From: Chlamydiales bacterium
Lineage (GTDB): Bacteria > Chlamydiota > Chlamydiia > Chlamydiales > Simkaniaceae
Assembly: GCA_024233395.1 (NCBI GenBank)
Contig: JACKPR010000017.1
Span: forward strand, 1-6,214
DNA length: 6,214 nt
Direction of reading: 5' to 3'
The notes below the pieces were generated by a model that worked only from the letters and a program-made list of their open reading frames with translations, made no database searches and was not told the DNA's origin. The translations under genes were made by a program, and so were the position numbers. Below, piece by piece: positions 4,878-6,214 of the stretch. Numbering within the stretch: the stretch's first letter is position 1; each line of letters starts with the position of its first letter.

Positions 4878-6214
4878 AAGTAAAAATTCTGTATTTGTTT
4901 AGTGCTCTACTCATCGTCTTGTTTCCCTTTCTAAACTTTTTTTATAAGGTTTTTCGTGGGGTTTCTGTTTCCTTTGCCCACTCCTTTGAAAGGTATGCTC
5001 CCTTTCATTTTCAAATCCCTCCTCTTTTTCAAAAATATATTCATTTTTACCTCACAGATTTTTGGATCGTCGGTTTGATGATCGGAGCTTTTCTCTTAAA
5101 GGAAATTCGCTTTAAAGAACTTTTCTTTAACCGTCACTCTCGTTTTTTAACCCTTTATGTTGGAGTGGCGTTTTTATCGATTCTCTTTTCGATTTTTTCC
5201 AACTATTTTTACCAATATACAACACTGATTAATCTCACGATTGCTTTCGTTTCTTTTCATTTGATTTATCTTCTTTTTTCTAAACGAACTGATTTAATTG
5301 TCCCGATCCTATGGGCTTTTGTAGTGATTGCTATCCTTGAATGTTTTATAGGAGTCGGTCAGTTCTTAACACAACAAAGCCTAGGACTTCGTTTCCTTTC
5401 TGAACCTCAAATTACCCCTTACATGGAAAACATTCCGATTTATCCTTTAACAGATGGAAACCGAGCTCTTTTTGATAAGCTTCCCTGGATTCCTGAAGGT
5501 CATACAAATATCCTTCGCTGTTTAGGGACCTTTGACCACCCCAACATTTTTGGTGCCTACCTGAGCATCGCTCTTTTCCTTTCCTATATGCTTTTTATTA
5601 CAACCACCAAAAAAGGATGTAAGATCGCTTTACTTTTTGCGATCCCCCTACAAATCATTACCTTAGGACTTACTTTTTCAAGAGGGCCGATTTTTGCTTG
5701 GATGTTAGGAACCTTTGCTTTCTTCATTGTCGGTTTTATTAAAAGGAAGATGTTTTCTAAAAACGAACGCAAGGGTTTTTACCTCTTAACTCTCCTCATT
5801 AGCGGAGGATTCCTTCTTGCCCTCTTTGTCTTATTCGAACAACTCATCGCAAGAGGGGGTTTTGTCAATTATAATGGGATTGCCAGTGGTTCTGATAGTG
5901 GACGCCTTCTTTATTATCGTTTAGCTTTGATCCTTTTTATTTCCCATCCCCTATTAGGGATTGGATTTAATAGCTATGCTATTTTCCCCTATGAAACGGT
6001 TCAGCCTCTTTTTGAAGGAGCCAATCCGACAGGAATGCTTGCTCATAATATTTACTTGCAAATTGCTTCTGAAACAGGAGCCTTGGGCCTCATCCTCTTT
6101 TTTCTTTTTATCATTTCGATTCTATTGCTGTTAAGAAAAAGAGAGGTGACCCCATTAAGGCTTGCTTTAGGGTCGATTTTTTTCACATTTTTAATGTTAG
6201 GACTTGTCGATCAT
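4874..6214 (+). CDS. O-antigen ligase/polymerase-like membrane protein (Wzy_C family), 3' end outside the window
   Basis: The frame is open for 447 codons from ATG at 4874 to the window end, with no stop. The protein is a multi-spanning inner-membrane protein with many Phe/Leu/Ile-rich segments (about 4-24, 61-76, 91-110, 117-136, 140-163, 225-243, 250-268, 271-289, 302-321, 344-358, 402-420, 428-444). Family features are FDHPNIFGAYL (220-230), FSRGP (268-272), and a long periplasmic loop beginning SDSGRLLYYRLAL, then HPLLGIGFNSY (358-368). The segment from H391 (HNIYLQIASETGALG) fits the published O-antigen ligase pattern H[NSQ]-x9-G-x2-[GTY] exactly. Such proteins attach polymerised glycan to lipid A-core, or polymerise O-units, on the periplasmic side using undecaprenyl-linked substrate. 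The start codon overlaps the PBP2 stop (ATGA) and no Shine-Dalgarno sits at normal distance (the nearest GGAG is at 4837-4840), so translational coupling is likely. Ligase, Wzy polymerase and protein O-oligosaccharyltransferase cannot be told apart from sequence alone. A family member of typical length would end shortly beyond the window. Confidence 0.88.
   Translation, partial: MKVKILYLFSALLIVLFPFLNFFYKVFRGVSVSFAHSFERYAPFHFQIPPLFQKYIHFYLTDFWIVGLMIGAFLLKEIRFKELFFNRHSRFLTLYVGVAFLSILFSIFSNYFYQYTTLINLTIAFVSFHLIYLLFSKRTDLIVPILWAFVVIAILECFIGVGQFLTQQSLGLRFLSEPQITPYMENIPIYPLTDGNRALFDKLPWIPEGHTNILRCLGTFDHPNIFGAYLSIALFLSYMLFITTTKKGCKIALLFAIPLQIITLGLTFSRGPIFAWMLGTFAFFIVGFIKRKMFSKNERKGFYLLTLLISGGFLLALFVLFEQLIARGGFVNYNGIASGSDSGRLLYYRLALILFISHPLLGIGFNSYAIFPYETVQPLFEGANPTGMLAHNIYLQIASETGALGLILFFLFIISILLLLRKREVTPLRLALGSIFFTFLMLGLVDH

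Overview
The window looks like chromosome of a member of the Chlamydiota outside the family Chlamydiaceae. The main clue is the central gene: a monofunctional class B penicillin-binding protein of about 1,100 residues, nearly twice the length of ordinary PBP2, with a block of roughly 360 residues inserted into its transpeptidase domain. As I remember it, chlamydial PBP2 is also over 1,000 residues. Phylum placement is an inference (about 0.7); I cannot name the genus.

Layout, all genes on the + strand. Positions 1-113 are an extremely A/T-rich leader with phased direct repeats and a good sigma70-type promoter. Positions 114-1427 encode an unrecognised 437-residue membrane protein with hydrophobic segments at both ends and a Ser-Pro-rich hydrophilic middle. 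Positions 1428-1550 hold a tight hairpin, then a strong intrinsic terminator, then a short leader with no clear ribosome site. Positions 1551-4877 encode PBP2. Positions 4874-6214 encode an O-antigen ligase/polymerase-like membrane protein, joined to PBP2 by an ATGA overlap and cut off by the window end. No stretch over 300 bases lacks a gene.

The last two genes form an operon linking peptidoglycan cross-linking in the periplasm with ligation or polymerisation of a surface polysaccharide at the inner membrane. The first gene is a separate transcription unit.

The most unusual structure is a 172-bp imperfect palindrome (3000-3171) inside the PBP2 reading frame. Its arms are 73 and 72 nt, with a 27-nt centre and only one bulged base. 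By my hand alignment it has 54 Watson-Crick pairs, 9 G-U pairs and 9 mismatches; none of the mismatches is A-C. It encodes residues 484-540, including a His/Cys cluster. It resembles in principle the palindromic elements known inside Rickettsia reading frames. A smaller perfect hairpin 165 bp downstream (3336-3357) carries the same octamer and its complement.
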